This document shows positions 21,686 through 36,523 of a stretch of DNA of 64,000 nt, piece after piece (position 1 is the stretch's first letter; each line of letters begins with the position of its first letter). Made by a program: the position numbers and the translations under genes. The notes under the pieces were generated by a model. It had not been told where the DNA came from and ran no database searches. It worked only from the letters and a program-made list of their open reading frames with translations. This stretch comes from Neofusicoccum parvum. Taxonomy: Eukaryota; Ascomycota; Dothideomycetes; Botryosphaeriales; Botryosphaeriaceae. The DNA is taken from positions 1,984,001-2,048,000 of the forward strand of contig CP087206.1 of assembly GCA_020912385.1 (NCBI GenBank), given 5' to 3'.

Positions 21686-24379
21686 TCACATCAAACATCC
21701 GTTCTTCTTGCTGGAGTGCAGCTCCGACACCGCGACGCGCAGCTTCTTGCTACCCACGTCGACGAAGGCCTCGATCAGCCACTCGTACCAAACCTTCCTG
21801 TCGTCTGTCTGACGCCACATGCTCACGGCAACTTCGGAGTCGTCGGGGATGTAGATGGGGTTCTGTAGAAATTTTGTCAGCAACTGCGGTGAAGTGGAAG
21901 GAGCGGGTATCCAAGGAACATACCTTCAGCGGGAAATAAATCGGGAACCAGCTGATCATGTCCCTACTCTTCTCGTCGATCGTGTTCGGGTTGGTGCTCA
22001 ACTCCACCTTTTTGCCCTTGCCGTCGCCCTCATACAGCACCGTCTCGAAGTAGCCTCCCAAGCCGTGGCAAACCCCGCGCTTCTGGCATCTAAATGTCAT
22101 GTACGCGAAGCGGTAGTTGTGTTCGTTTGCACCGTCGCCCCCAGTTGCTCCGCCTGCACCTCCAGCTGTACTGCCGCCTTGGCGCAATTTGGCTTGAGCA
22201 AGGGTGGCAGTGGGGATGGGGTGCTTGAATTCCCAGACCAGCTGGATGTCGGGTGTGGGCACTGTGGTTTCCTGTGATGCATTTGCGCCGTTCTTAGCTG
22301 CAGAGGCGTAGCTACCCGCAACAGGCGAGGCTGGCGAGCTTGCAGTTTGTGAGGACGGAATGGTGGAGAGGTAGTCAATCTGGTGCAACATGACTACGTG
22401 AGGTGTTTCTGGGGTGGTGGGGTCGGACAAGGTACGGCTGCTGATATCAGCATGCAGCTTGGGTGCAGCAATGGGGGTCAAGTGGGCAGTGTAGCTGGTG
22501 GGGATGCTGATTCCATGTGTCGGGTTGAGGACATGCTGCACACCGTCCAAGCACTCGGGAGAGAGTTCGTTGTCAGCAAAAGAGCCAAGAAGTTCAGAGA
22601 CCAAAATGTCAACGTGGCCATGAGAGCCGTCGGGACGGTGGGGTCCTCTCCAGAAGCGCATATCGGACTTGACCACTGTAACTGCGCCAGCCCAAGAATC
22701 CCTGTTGTGGCGCTGGAGAAGAACGTAAGCGTTCGGGTTCTTTTCCACGGCCCAGGCGTCGATCTTGACCCCTGAATTGCGCGAAGCGTTGAGAGAGCGG
22801 GTGACTAGTGGACCACGACCGGCTCCAGCGACGGCCACGACGACAGAGCCATTAGGCCCCGATCCAGGCTTCTTCTGCTCGCTCCAATCACGCAGTGCTT
22901 GCTCAACAGCCCGCTCGTACCATTCGTACTTCACAGGGTCCTTCTCGAAGACCTCGTACGTGATACTCTCCAGGTTGTCGGCCAGAGGCTGCAGGGGCGC
23001 TTGCAGGAAATCCTGGTAGCCAGAACCAAAGCGTTCAATCTGTGACTTGGGTGGCTGGTTCTTCTGGAGGTGACGAATGTAGCTGAGATGAGGAGTTGGG
23101 TCCGCCTGCTTCTTTTGCTTGCTAGCCGGTTGCTGGGCGGCCTCAGCTGGAGTTGGCTCAGACGATGTGCCAAACCCAGGAGTAAACGAGCCTGCATCTG
23201 GAGAAAGCAAGCCGGTTGACATGGTCATGATCAAGTCAGGGTCATCGGCACCAGGAATGGGGCCAATGTCGGAAATCAGCAGCCAGGGCGTGCTGCGAAG
23301 GCGCGTATACCGGGTCAGCAAGGCCTGGTGGCCCACAGAAAGAACCCAGTAGCCTCTCTTATTCTTGAGGAAGGCGGAGCCGGGGATGGAGAGCAGACGC
23401 AGAGGTTCGGAGAACCACCTGGACTGCACAGATATAGGGGGAAGTTGGCGGGGCAGGGTGAGGGCTAGAGGGGAAAGTATTAGCAGCCATAGCGGACATC
23501 CTGTCAGAACAATCAAGGGGCACCGCGGAGCACGGCACGCATGCCAATGCCGTCTTGGTGGATTGACAAGAAAAGGCGGGAGAGGAGTGCATTGAATAAT
23601 TTTGATTCTTACCTACGGACAGCCTTGAGTTGTATTTACAAACAGTTCTGATGATATTCCATGCGTCCCAGGTCCCGAAGAGGTCGAGGCCTCTGTTTTC
23701 CTTGCGGCCGGATGCCTTGAGATAGTGCTCGCGCGCAAACGGAGCAAGGTTGCCCATCTCGTCGTTCGAGTCCACGGTGGGATCGTCGACCATGGGCTGC
23801 AAGATCACGACATTAATGTACGGGCCAACGGCCAGCGCCTCGGCAATAGAGCGAGCAAATTGAGAGACGCCAGTGCCATGGAGGTCGCCATGGTGCAGCT
23901 TGGGGCCTTGGACAATGACGTTGCCGGCGCCACAGAACGAGGCGAAAGCAACTTCCTGGGTGAAGACCTGGCGGGACACGTGAGCAATGACGGGGTCTGG
24001 AGAGGCAAGGTCGATCCACGGGCTGGTCAGGGCAAGCAGCTGGGAGATGGTGTCGCCGGGTGCCAGGATGGTGTCTTCCGGGGTGAGCGGCGCGATCAGC
24101 GGCAGCGGGAGCTCGCCGGCGGGGTGGGCCTCGAGCTGGGCATAATGCTCAGACAGCAGTTTCAGAACTCGGCTGTGGAAGTGCTCGTTAGTGACGGGAG
24201 CAGTGAGCATGTCATACTGCAGCGCGGTCAGCGGGAGGACGTGTGTCGGGCGGGGGCGCACGCACGCCGAGATCCTGAGCCTGGTGCAGCAGCAGATCGG
24301 TAGCGGGATGGCTGCGGCGGGTCTCATGGTGGCCGACGTAGAAGATGGGCATGTCCTCCATGCTGGCGGGCGATTCCAT
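21686..24379 (-). CDS. skb1: Protein arginine methyltransferase PRMT5/Skb1
   Basis: Type II arginine methyltransferase making symmetric dimethylarginine on histones and Sm proteins, 811 residues. Four exons: 24266-24379, 23613-24216, 21924-23464, 21686-21862. Junctions give DLG|YDML, RLSV|ALTLP and YFPLK|NPIYIP, all continuous with the family. The N-terminal TIM-barrel region contains HFHSRVLKLLSEHY and RGLDLFGTWDAWN. SAM-binding segment VVVAVAGAGRGPLVTR; double-E catalytic loop SELLGSFADNELSPECLDG; C-terminal beta barrel ending near RKVWYEWLIEA. A poorly conserved Ser/Thr/Ala/Gly insert (SPASPVAGSYASAAKNG) sits in the barrel. The start at 24379 precedes MEDMPIFYVGHHETRR, the usual fungal N-terminus. 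Divergent from PRP43 across 345 bp. Confidence 0.93.
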
Positions 24380-24724
24380 GGCAGGGCGCGTGGCGGACGG
24401 GTCGCACGGGAGATGCGACGAGGACGCGCAGGAAACCGGCGCAAAGCGAGGATCGCGCGGCCAGGCACAGCACTGGGTTCAGCGCGCGCAGGTGTGTGGC
24501 CGAAAATTCGCGAGCGCGGGCCTTGGGTCGCGGGCGCAAAGAGGCAGCGGCCAGCGGCAGCGGCGCCGGAGGAGATCGCGCGGCCCGTGCGCGGGCGGTG
24601 AGCGCTGACATAAGCCCGCCGCGAATTATTTTGCGGCGCCTCGCCCAAACACCATCGCCATCGCCGCCGCCCGCTGGACACGCGCCCCTCGCTCGCGCCC
24701 TCCCCCGCCCACGCTCCCGCCACC
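24380..24724. promoter_or_regulatory. Bidirectional promoter PRMT5/PRP43
   Basis: 345 bp of GC-rich DNA between the divergent starts of the PRMT5 and Prp43 genes, both involved in RNA processing. No TATA box is evident, as expected for housekeeping promoters. Specific factor sites cannot be assigned. Confidence 0.55.
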
Positions 24725-27044
<2,320 letters not shown>

Positions 27045-27940
27045 GGCTCAAGGGAGCCAAGTGAAGGCTAAAAGAAGTATGCTAAGAGTCGGTGCGTCCA
27101 CGGGCAGGCCACGTGTGTCTGGATTAATGCTAGAGCTGCCTGTTTTCACACAGCACGGTAATACCCGGAGGCTATCGGTTCTCTTTCCTACATGACGCAC
27201 ATTGTGGTAGGGTCCATATGGGCTGGAAGAAGCAAGGCCTTTGTTCCGTCCGACATGCATTTACTCGGCGCTCGATGGATACCGGAAAAGCTCAGGAATC
27301 AACTTGGAGAGTTCGCAGCAAACTGTGCTGGACCCGTCAGCACCGCAGGCAGATGTGGATGCTCAGATTTGAGTCGGGAATGAGATTCAGTTCATGAGAC
27401 GAGGTGCTGGAGAGCAAGCATGCATACAGTTTAGTAATGCAATGCCAAGATTTTCACCATGCCCGCCTGCTCATCGCAATCAGAAAATAGGTTGATGCGT
27501 TTATTTTACCAAATTCCTTTGCAGAACAGTGAGGTCTACTCGATCCCGGACAAAAAATACAGGCGATGGCCATAGATGCTCGCAAGGAGGCTTGCCCCTC
27601 TGGTCCTCCCCCTCGGAACTCACACTCTCCCCACATCAATAAGTGCACGCATGTAGCATACTCGTCTAAGCGCTGACATTGTATCCTACCGTCCCCGCAG
27701 GCTATCGGTCCGCCCAGCTCCATACCTTTTGCCTTGATTCCCGTTTATCCGAAGTTTTAGAGAACGAATCACAAGGAGATGGCACCAACGGAGCCAGAGT
27801 TGGCTTGAGATTGCCTGGCATACCGACCAGCTCAAGCGGCCCCCAGAAAGAACCTTTCAACTATGATAAAGGTGTTCCTATCTTGGTGGATTCAGTGGCG
27901 GAGGGCCCACTGCATGTTATTCCAGATGGTATGGCATGAA
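27045..27940. other. Intergenic between convergent genes
   Basis: No gene supported. A minus-strand ATG frame (27454-27723) contains several cysteines but no signal peptide or family match, so it is not called. Confidence 0.45.
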
Positions 27941-30833
27941 TCAGACTATGTGAACGGACTGCCGTTCCCATGCTGAAAGTTCGTACTGAGTAGAAAGGCA
28001 CTTCTCCTCAAGACGGTACCCAGACCATGCAAGGAAAACTCCAGTGCGATAGAAGACGTCCCTGTCCTTGTCTTGCAGTAGTAGCAGGCCTCCGAACATA
28101 TCCTCACAGACCCAGAGTGTGAACATTCTGATATCCTGATCCAGGTCTTCCCCCTCCCCATCTTCTGGGCAACAATTCCAGTCAAGGCTATATCTGACAG
28201 GAGATCCTGGGATCCACCAATCGAGAATATCGTCAGATAGCCGGATGCCGACGCCTGGCTTTAACGGAGTCCCGCACAGTAAGCCAGACAATTTCAAAAA
28301 TGAGCCATGGGCGACGCGGCCATGAGGATCCGATCCCGTCTGAATCATGCGGTGGTCTTCGATCTGAGCCTCCAATTCCAGGTTCGCTTCGTCTCCGGTA
28401 AAGCCTAAGGATTGCCAATTTGCTCCACCGTGACGGGAAGCCCAAGACCAACTTGGCGCAACGTACAAGTCAGAGTTCCTTTCCGGCGCTTTGAATCCTT
28501 CCACCATGTCCCGAAATGATTGCTTTTGGTACTCCCGCTTCCAACAAAGCTGGATGCGCCATCTATCAGACCAAATACCAGCAAGGTATTCTGCTGACTC
28601 AAGCCGAGCGTAGGTTTTGGAGTTCTGGTCCATGAGTTTTGCCAGACCGGAGATAGCTGGAAGCTTGTCGGAGAGCTTTGTCAGATCTTTCCTGGAATAC
28701 TCGCGCAATGTTGACTGCCACAAAATGCGATTCTCGGTGTGTGGAGGACACGACCAGAGCGCAGTAGTAAATCCATTTTCGGATCGAGTGCAGTGATCGC
28801 ATTTGAGGTGGATCATGGTTCTCCCAAAGACCAACAATCGCCTTGAAAGTTGTTGCTCCTGCCACACCCAACCGCGAGTATCCCATTTGCTGAGGCGTAG
28901 GTCAACATCAAGCGGCTCGTCGGGGGTGTTGAAGATTCCGGGGGCTGGGGTCAAAGACAAAGAAAGTTTGCCCGCGACTTCCGGGTTCAAGGATGATTTG
29001 TCGGATTTGATGGTGAAGAGATGTGAGGTCAGAAAGAGAGTAGATTCTGCCTGTCTCTTGAGGGACAGGTGAGTGGGTCTGCTTATATACATAAATGAGA
29101 GCATAGCATAACCGAGGGAGTGTAGATATCCGAGGAAGTGTTGATCCGAGGAAGTTGGGCATGATTGATGCCTTCCATGTTTCCGCGAGAAGATTCGAGA
29201 AATGAGTGATACCTGAGGTAGTAAGGAAATAATCTGACATGATTGGAAATCGATTTCCATCATCTTTTGTGGAGCGCGGCCCAGGAATCCTTCATGAAAA
29301 GACGCGGATGCAGCAGCACCGATTGTTATGTAGGCATTGTTGAATACCTCATACATTTTTTCCGACTCCGTACTCCAATCCTCGTTGTCATCCTGGACGA
29401 TGCAAAGGGCATCAACCCAAAGATAGCGTATTTCGAGGCTGCGTGCGACAGTAACGGCATCGCGCAAACACTGCGGCAGGTCGGAAAAGTCAATTTTGAC
29501 GTAATTCTTGCTCAGCGTTGCTTTGGTGGTTTTGACGGGTGGTTCCTTAATTCCCCAGCAGTAACTGAGAGCTGCGTACTTGAATGAAAGGTCTCGGAAC
29601 TGATCTAACAATGTACCCTCCTCATCGTGTGTTTCAACCAGGACTATGTCGTCAGGCATAAACTGGCGACAATCTGGTGGATGGATTTGGTCACTGCGGG
29701 GAAGCAGTTGGCAGAGATCCAGAATCCTCGTGGGGGAAAACGGGATCTTGGTACCATAGAGACTTGAGCTAGTCGACATCCTATTTTTGAGATCTCGGTG
29801 TTCCTCAGTATATTCATCTACATGGGTTTCCTGGGCCGAGATGAGGATTTCGTCGCTGGCCCCTTCGATTGAAGCAGCGTTTCCGAATTGGCTATCCTCC
29901 TTGGGCCGATCCCAATGGCAAACCGAACAGTTGCCAGAGTGAGTGTTGCATTCGTAGAGCCAGCTTCGGACCATAGAAATGTTTTTCGAGGACCAAGCCA
30001 GTTCTTCTTTCAACTTTCTCCTTGGATTCAACCAGTTAGCTAATGAATCCTCGCCTATAAAGGATTAATTCGTCAAGGCCAGCAATGTAAGCAACAAGTA
30101 CCCCAACATACCTTCCGAGACGTAAATCAAAAACTGGAGGACTTGTTTCTGCCATGCTCCTAATTCGGGGTGGAACACACTAACGACGACGGCATTGAGG
30201 TTTGAGCGCGTGAAGCTGAAGGACCAGGAATACTGGATACGGATGAAAAGATCGTCGGGATGTGGCTTCCACCATGAACTTCCTCGATACTTGTCTAGAA
30301 GTGCATCTTTGAGTGCGGTGCAGAACTGGCACCCAAAATCGGCAGCGGAAGATAGCCGTGGTAGGTCGGGCAAAACGTCGCGCCGGATGTAGTCGATGCC
30401 TCCAAAGGCAGAGCGGACATTCAGATTCTTGAGATGAATCTCTGTATAATTACCAATGTACTTCTCCCCTTCTATCGAAGTCGTTATGTGTCAACCACAC
30501 GTGCCCGTAATCACGTGCTTCATCTTTCGTTCAACAAAAGCTACACTAGCCTCAACACTACCCCTTTGCTCCCCTTCCTACTATAGCCAAGGTTAATAAA
30601 AGAGCCACCGTGTTCTTTCAAACGAGTAGTATATAGTTAGCTCAGATAGCCTTAATTTACAAGACAGCGGCGTCTTACTTTCTCGCACCGTTCGACATTA
30701 TGTATTCCTCAACAACGCCGTCGTCGAGATACAGCGATCGATTGCAATGTTCGCAGAGATTGACATTATGTGGAATCTTTCGTAGCAGCGGCTCGCGCAG
30801 TGGTGGAGCTTCTTCTGGATTTTCTAAAAACAT
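27941..30833 (-). CDS. HET-domain protein
   Basis: Heterokaryon-incompatibility type protein, about 872 residues in the full model. Exons: 30689-30833, 30112-30471 and 27941-30054. The last junction (GTATGT...TTATAG) gives YVSEG|EDSLANW and is firm. The first junction is tentative: it uses donor GTGCGA and a 217-nt intron, but joins a CEHCNRSL cysteine pair to the next exon in frame and supplies the only in-frame ATG. HET domain: YAALSYCWG, then CLRDAVTVARSLEIRYLWVDALCIVQDD and MYEVFNNAYITIGAAAS. RGWVWQEQQLSRRLLVFG and SWSWAS follow, as in the family. Role presumed in non-self recognition and cell death, not shown here. The exon 2 start is certain only to the splice acceptor. Confidence 0.8.
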
Positions 30834-31307
30834 GCTGGTAGCCGTGCAGTTTCTTGATCGTAAACGGAGGGATGTACGATTCACACAGCCGCTTTAAGGG
30901 CCGGAGACTTTTCAGCGCCTTCATGCATCTCGAGGCGAGACCCGAAGCATGGGCCTGCCAGGTAGGGAAATAATCTGCGACTAGGGCTGGACTAAGGATG
31001 CGTTGCCTTAACACAGGTACAATCGTTGGTTCTCGACCTGCATCTGAAGGCCCTAATGCACGAGATTACTAGTGCATCTCAGATCATTGGCTGAAGGGAC
31101 AAAGATACGAGATTTCCACGGGCTCGAGACTCTCATAGTGATGGTTTCTTGCCGCTAGTTGGATCCTCAATTTTATTCCAAGTGTGATGCACAGGAATAC
31201 CTCTGTGCACGGCATTTACTATTCAGTGGATTTCAAGAGCACATAACATGATTCTGTTCTGCGGTAATCAAATACGTCCTCGCTACTTCACAACTACGAA
31301 TCATGAC
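30834..31307. other. Intergenic
   Basis: No gene recognised; AT-rich DNA upstream of the HET gene. Confidence 0.45.
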
Positions 31308-31389
31308 TCAGAATGAGTTGCTCTTCAAGTCTACCGCGGTCTCGAAAGCCTCGACTACATCCTCCGCGTTGAACTTATGTGTGATGCCG
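31308..31389 (-). pseudogene. Relic of a second polyol dehydrogenase (C-terminus)
   Basis: The minus strand reads GITHKFNAEDVVEAFETA and a few more residues to a stop at 31308-31310. The neighbouring dehydrogenase has [18 protein letters not shown] at the same place in its C-terminus. The rest of a dehydrogenase is not found upstream of this piece (31390-31642), so it is a short leftover, either of a tandem duplication or of a related gene that was lost. Confidence 0.6.
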
Positions 31390-31642
31390 GACGGTGTGAT
31401 AAAAGAAGTCAACACAAATATTACGGATTAATGCTGTCCTTCTTAACTATAGAACACCGCAATTCGAGGCTTTCGCGCATGAGTTATCTCTTGACCGCAA
31501 CTTGTACCTGACGAGGATGTTCGTCTGTGGTGTCAATATTTGTAGAAATCACAACCAACACGAATGAAGCTTATATCTCATGATAACCATGCGTTTCCTT
31601 TCGTGATTATTGTAAAAGATGGACTATCTGATTCCTACCTGT

Positions 31643-33016
31643 TTAGCTTTCAACATCTCCGCCGCTTCGGATGACGACTTTGATCGAGCCGCTCTTCGGA
31701 TTTCCCGCCGTTTCGAAAGCCTCAACTGCGTTCTCCAACGTGAACTCGTGGGTGATTAACCTTTTTAGGTCGACGGCGCCGCTCTCAAGGACCCTGATGG
31801 CTCGTGGCCACATATTGACGTAACGCTGTTGGAAATGCAACTCGATCTCCCGCGCGCTGAGCCGCATAAACGGAATCTCAATCCGATCTTTCCCGACGCC
31901 AATCACCCAGACATTCCCACCAAACTTGACGCTCTGGATAGCTCCACAAATGGAGCTCTGGACCCCAGTACACTCCAACGCAATAGCAGGCTCCACGCCC
32001 CCCATGAGCTCGGCAACCTTGGCAGCGAACGCCTCCTCCCCTCCTCCCAGCTCAACCTTGAGCGTCCTCACCGCCGGCACCAACGCCTCCGCAAACCGCA
32101 GTCTCTCCTCATTGACATCCGCAATCACGAGCGGACACGCCCCCGCCGCCCTGCACACCTCCAACACCACCAGCCCGATCGGCCCCGCCCCGCACACCAG
32201 CACGGGATCCCCGATCTTGACGGCCGCCCTCGTCACGCCGGTCAGCGCGACGCTCAGCGGCTCGAGCAGCGCGCCGTCGTCGAACGACAGCGCGTCCGGC
32301 AGCCGGTGGCACCACATGGCCGGGTGGTTGACGTAGGTGCGCAGCAGCCCGTGGTGCGGCGGGCTGGACGGGAAGACGAGGTCGCGGCAGTGCGTGTACC
32401 GCCCCGTCAGGCACGCCTCGCACGCCCGGCACACGATCTGCGGCTCCACGGCTACGCGGTCGCCGATGGAGAGGGTCGTGACGGATGGGTGCGCGGCGAC
32501 GACTTGCCCGGCGGATTCGTGGCCGAGGATGTGCGGGCCGGTGACTTGCCAGTGGCCGACGCCGCCGTGTCGCCAGAAGTGGACGTCGGAGCTGCGGGGG
32601 TTGTTAGTGTGGTGGGCTTGGTGGAGTGAGTAGAGAGAGGGGGCGCGGCTCCTTGACCAATCACTTGAGGCTGCGAAGGGGTGAAATGATAAGTATTGAG
32701 CCAAGCTGGTCTATACAAACATTATGTCTTTTCATGACTCTCACCAATAAAGTCCGGCGTATTGTGACGTGGGTCCTTAGAAGGTGTACCAGACAGTGAT
32801 AGACATCTTGAGTCTCACTGAAGTGAATGCGCGCACCTACCCGCATATACCGGTGCTCTTGATCGCAATAGTAACCTCTCCTGGCTGCAAGCTCGAGCCA
32901 TCTCTTACTTCGTCTAGACTGGGGGATGCTGGTGCAACATAGAGGTCGTGTGACGGATTGGTGTACACGCCAATGTTGGCAGCGGACAGCGCGGTGTTTG
33001 TAGTTGATGGTGCCAT
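31643..33016 (-). CDS. L-arabinitol 4-dehydrogenase / sorbitol dehydrogenase family
   Basis: Zinc-dependent medium-chain dehydrogenase of the polyol group, 374 residues; probably converts L-arabinitol to L-xylulose, or sorbitol/xylitol to the ketose, with NAD+. Exons 32841-33016 and 31643-32591. The intron is long for this window (249 nt, donor GTAGGT, acceptor CGCAG), and the junction gives [16 protein letters not shown]. Catalytic zinc residues Cys58, His83, Glu84 (GHESAG); structural zinc cysteines 113, 116, 119 and 127 ([15 protein letters not shown]). NAD site [12 protein letters not shown] with an acidic residue in ADVNEERL favouring NAD over NADP. The HFW(x)HGGVG and long N-terminus fit L-arabinitol dehydrogenase best, but substrate cannot be fixed by eye. 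Confidence 0.87.
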
Positions 33017-34530
33017 GATTTTTGCACAAATGCTGAAAGGCAATGTTGGGACGAATAGACACTGATGCGATGGCGAAATATAGTGATAAGTGTGAATTGC
33101 AATGGTCCCTTGACCTTGGGCTGTGTCGCACTGCTGCTAACCCCGCTCAAGGTGGGGTGAGCGGGGCTCAAGATCACGGTCTACTTATGCATCATTTACC
33201 GAATGCGTACCTACCCATTCATTGGTAGGAATGTTATCCGAGGGCTAGGAATATGGAAGCGGATTGAGTAGATCAGGGCTAGCTATGCAAACAAAGTGGC
33301 ATTGATTTTCAAGTCACAACTTGGCAAAGAAACATTGCCGATTGGCGGCGTCAAGATACTGATCAGGATTGTGGGTATGGGGATCATCTTAAGAAGACCA
33401 AATTCGTCAAGCGACCTCCTTCGCTAAGCACTAATGATGCTTAAATTCAGAATACTAAACAATATATTACCTCGTTTTCGGGACAGCCATGAGATTGCTC
33501 TGGTTATCTACCTACACAACTGAAACCCTCCATCCTCGCACCGTTCCTGTACGGCTCGATGCCAAATCTTAGAGACCAGAAATTCTGTGCATTTTCTAGG
33601 GGTATCATTCAAGCAAGAGTAAGAGTTACGGTGTTCATCCGTGGACGAAGTGGTGCATGAGAGCAAGTGTTAACCGGATGTAGTGGCTTTAACAATGAGT
33701 AAAATAAGCATGAGTTATGCAGACCGGTGGAGGAACCATAGCTGTCGTCAGTGTTTAAGGAGCACCTTTATCTTTTTGAGAAGGAGACCTGTTTGAATGG
33801 TTGTTCAAAGTTTGCCGGGTAGGAGAAATGCGTCATTACCCCGGTTTCCTGCTACGTGGCGCCAATCTTCGTGAAGACTATCTAGCTATTTTGCGGGTGC
33901 CCAACTGAATTCGAATTCTCAAGATTGGTCAAGTCTTCAAGCTCTACATTGGTCCAAACTTCGCTCTACAGAATAGCTTGTGATTCCCTTGGCATCTGCC
34001 ACCGAAACTGCATCAATCTCGCTTATCAATCCTTGTGCATCTCAGCAATCACTAAATATCAGCAAGGCGCAGGATTAGAAAGCCACAGGATTTCAGCGCT
34101 ACGCGTGAAGTTAATCTCGCAAGTACCGACTCTGCGAGCCTAGCGCCGCTCTGTACTTCTCATGATGACGACAACAGTCCATGGCATCCCTGTCGTCACG
34201 CGAAGAGATCCAACTTTAACCATCTGCATGCCGCGATACAGGAAAGTTTCGTGAGGTTTAATGCCTCAGATACGATAGTTTGTGGGGTATTGGCTGGGGT
34301 TGTAACGGCTACGGACCCTTGTCTTGGACTGAAAGCTTATCGGTATGACGAAGCTTAAGACGCGGGACGGCCCACGGCGCTAGCAGCGGACGTACATAAA
34401 TTGATGGAGGGCCGTTTTTCCTCGACACGGTGTTGGAAAAGATTTCCGAGAGCTTCTCTCTGGGTGTCTTTCGTTTCTGTACATGATTCCATCCCATCTT
34501 GCCCTCCACTGATTTCTCAATTGATTTTCA
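33017..34530. other. Divergent intergenic region, 1.5 kb
   Basis: No gene recognised between the leftward dehydrogenase and the rightward molybdoenzyme gene. Short frames only. Confidence 0.45.
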
Positions 34531-36335
34531 ATGGCTGCGGTAGGCACTCAAAAGGCCAAAGCTCTCCCTTTGGAGCAAAGCGGGAAAGATGCCCCTTTCT
34601 TCGCCGAAGAGCGTGAGGGCTGGAAAGGCTATATCGAATGGGAGGATTATCCAGAGAAGAAGAAGCAAGCGGCTGAGATTCTGGCCAGGCACAAGTTCCC
34701 TGATGTACGTTCCAGACACATATGCCTGGTGTTTTGGCCTTTCTCTCTACATTGGCCTTTTTATTTCATGTCGAATCCATTTACTGAATTTTTGCGGTCC
34801 ACAGCCCCCAGAGTTCCAACTCGAACCCCTCCCGAAGACTAATCCTGTCCTGAGCGGCGAGCGCTTCAAAGCGTACCATTACGCCATGGGTCCGACACTC
34901 CAAGACATCCCGAAGATCAGCTGGGACTACGTGCTGAAGGAGAAGTCCCCGGACATGATCCACCTGCTCCAGTTCCCGTACAACGGGGAGCCCCCACGGG
35001 TAAGGCCACCCAGCCTCGCTCTCCAAAACAACAACCCCACCTGACACCGCCTCCACCAGGACCGCCTCGTCTCGACCCCCATAACGCCCAACCCCGACTT
35101 CTTCGTCCGCAACCACGGCGGCATCCCCACCATCCCAGCCTCCACCCACACCCTCGACGTCGACGGGCTCGTCGCCCGCCCCCAACGCCTCACCCTCGCC
35201 GACCTGCAGGACGCGACGCGCTTCCCCCGCGCCTCCATGGTCGTCACGCTGCAGTGCTCGGGCACGCGGCGCGCGGAGCAGATCGCCGAGTACCCGGGCG
35301 ACGGCGACGAGCTGATCAACGCGCCGTGGGGCGAGGGCGCGATCGGGACGGCGCGGTGGACGGGCGTGTCGCTGAAGCGCGTCATCAAGCACTGCGGCGG
35401 GCTGCGGGGCGGCAGCGACGCCGACACGCACCTCGAGTTCTACGGCGCCGATACGTACTTCAAGAAGGGCGGCGTGTTCAACTACGTCGTCAGCGTGCCG
35501 TGGCGCAAGGTGCGCGCCGGCGAAGTGCTGCTGGCGTGGGAGATGAATGGGAGGCCGCTGCCGGCGATACATGGGGCTCCGCTGCGGGTGGTGGTCGCTG
35601 GGTATATTGGCGCGAGGAGCGTGAAGTGGTTGTATCGTGTCAGGGCGATTGAGGGGCCGAGCTTGGCGCCGGTGCAGATGAAGGAGTATTTGTACTATCC
35701 GAGTCAGGTGGGGAAGCAGAATGCGGCGTATAGCAACGGGTTTAGCATTCAGGATATGCCGGTGAGCTCGGCGATTATGAGTCCCAGGGAGAAGGAGATC
35801 GTGGTGCATGAGGGGAAGGTGAAGCTCAGGGGGTGGGCGTATAGTGGGGGCGGGAGGTGGCCGGTGAGAGTGGAGGTGAGTGGAGACGGTGGCAGTGTTT
35901 GGTACGAGGCTCCGTGGGAGAAGATGAGTGAGAAGTACTTCCACGCGTGGAGGCTGTGGGAGGTGGACCTGCCGGTTGAGGCGGAGGGGTGGCTGGAGTT
36001 CTGTGTGCGATGTTGGGACAATGCATTGAATACGCAGCCGACGTTTGTGAGGTCGGCTTGGTGAGTTTTCGTCCTTGCTGCTCTTGAGTATGATCCTCTA
36101 CTGACTGATGTCATGGCGCAGGAATTGGGATCTCCATGTTACATCGTCCTGCCATCGGATCAAGGTCTACAGCATCAACAAGTCTAGACCGGCGACGGCT
36201 GAGCGCCTCAAGTTCCTCGAGGAGAAGGGCATTCCGATCACCCCCATTACTCGCCCTCTGGAGATTGATCTGGAGAGTGAAGAGGATTACTTGAGGAACA
36301 TGAAGGCGAGGGGTGGCAGAGATCCGGTGGAGTGA
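34531..36335 (+). CDS. Sulfite oxidase-like molybdopterin enzyme
   Basis: Molybdenum-cofactor oxidoreductase of the sulfite oxidase family, 527 residues. Four exons: 34531-34704, 34805-34999, 35060-36060, 36122-36335, all with GT-AG introns and exact frame. The Mo-pterin domain contains FFVRNHGGIP and the molybdenum-binding cysteine 189 in VVTLQCSGTRR; PWGEGAIGTARWTGV and HGAPLRVVVAGYIGARSVKWL are family landmarks. The C-terminal immunoglobulin-like dimerisation domain has VKLRGWAYSGGGRWPVRVEV and ends near the Trp-rich RSAWNWDLHV. There is no cytochrome b5 domain, FAD domain or clear mitochondrial presequence, so it is neither nitrate reductase nor an animal-type sulfite oxidase. Likely oxidises sulfite; the electron acceptor is unknown. 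Confidence 0.9.
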
Positions 36336-36523
36336 GTGCACTGTTCACGGTTTGCCTGCAGCAATGGCATAAGCCTTTCTGATCACCAGGGGAGCTGGAA
36401 ATCCTTTTACCTCACGTGGGGATTAAATGAAAGTGCAACAGCGTATTAAAGTTGAATGGGATTTCATTTTCTGAATCTGTCCTCAAAGCCATCTGCGCAC
36501 ACTCCTTCCCTCTTTCTCAGCAT

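Noticed and set aside
27454..27723. Minus-strand 89-codon ATG frame with several cysteines
   Set aside because: No signal peptide, no hydrophobic core pattern, no family match.
34781..35944. 387-codon frame antisense to the molybdoenzyme
   Set aside because: Shadow; the plus strand has the Mo-binding cysteine and four consistent exons.
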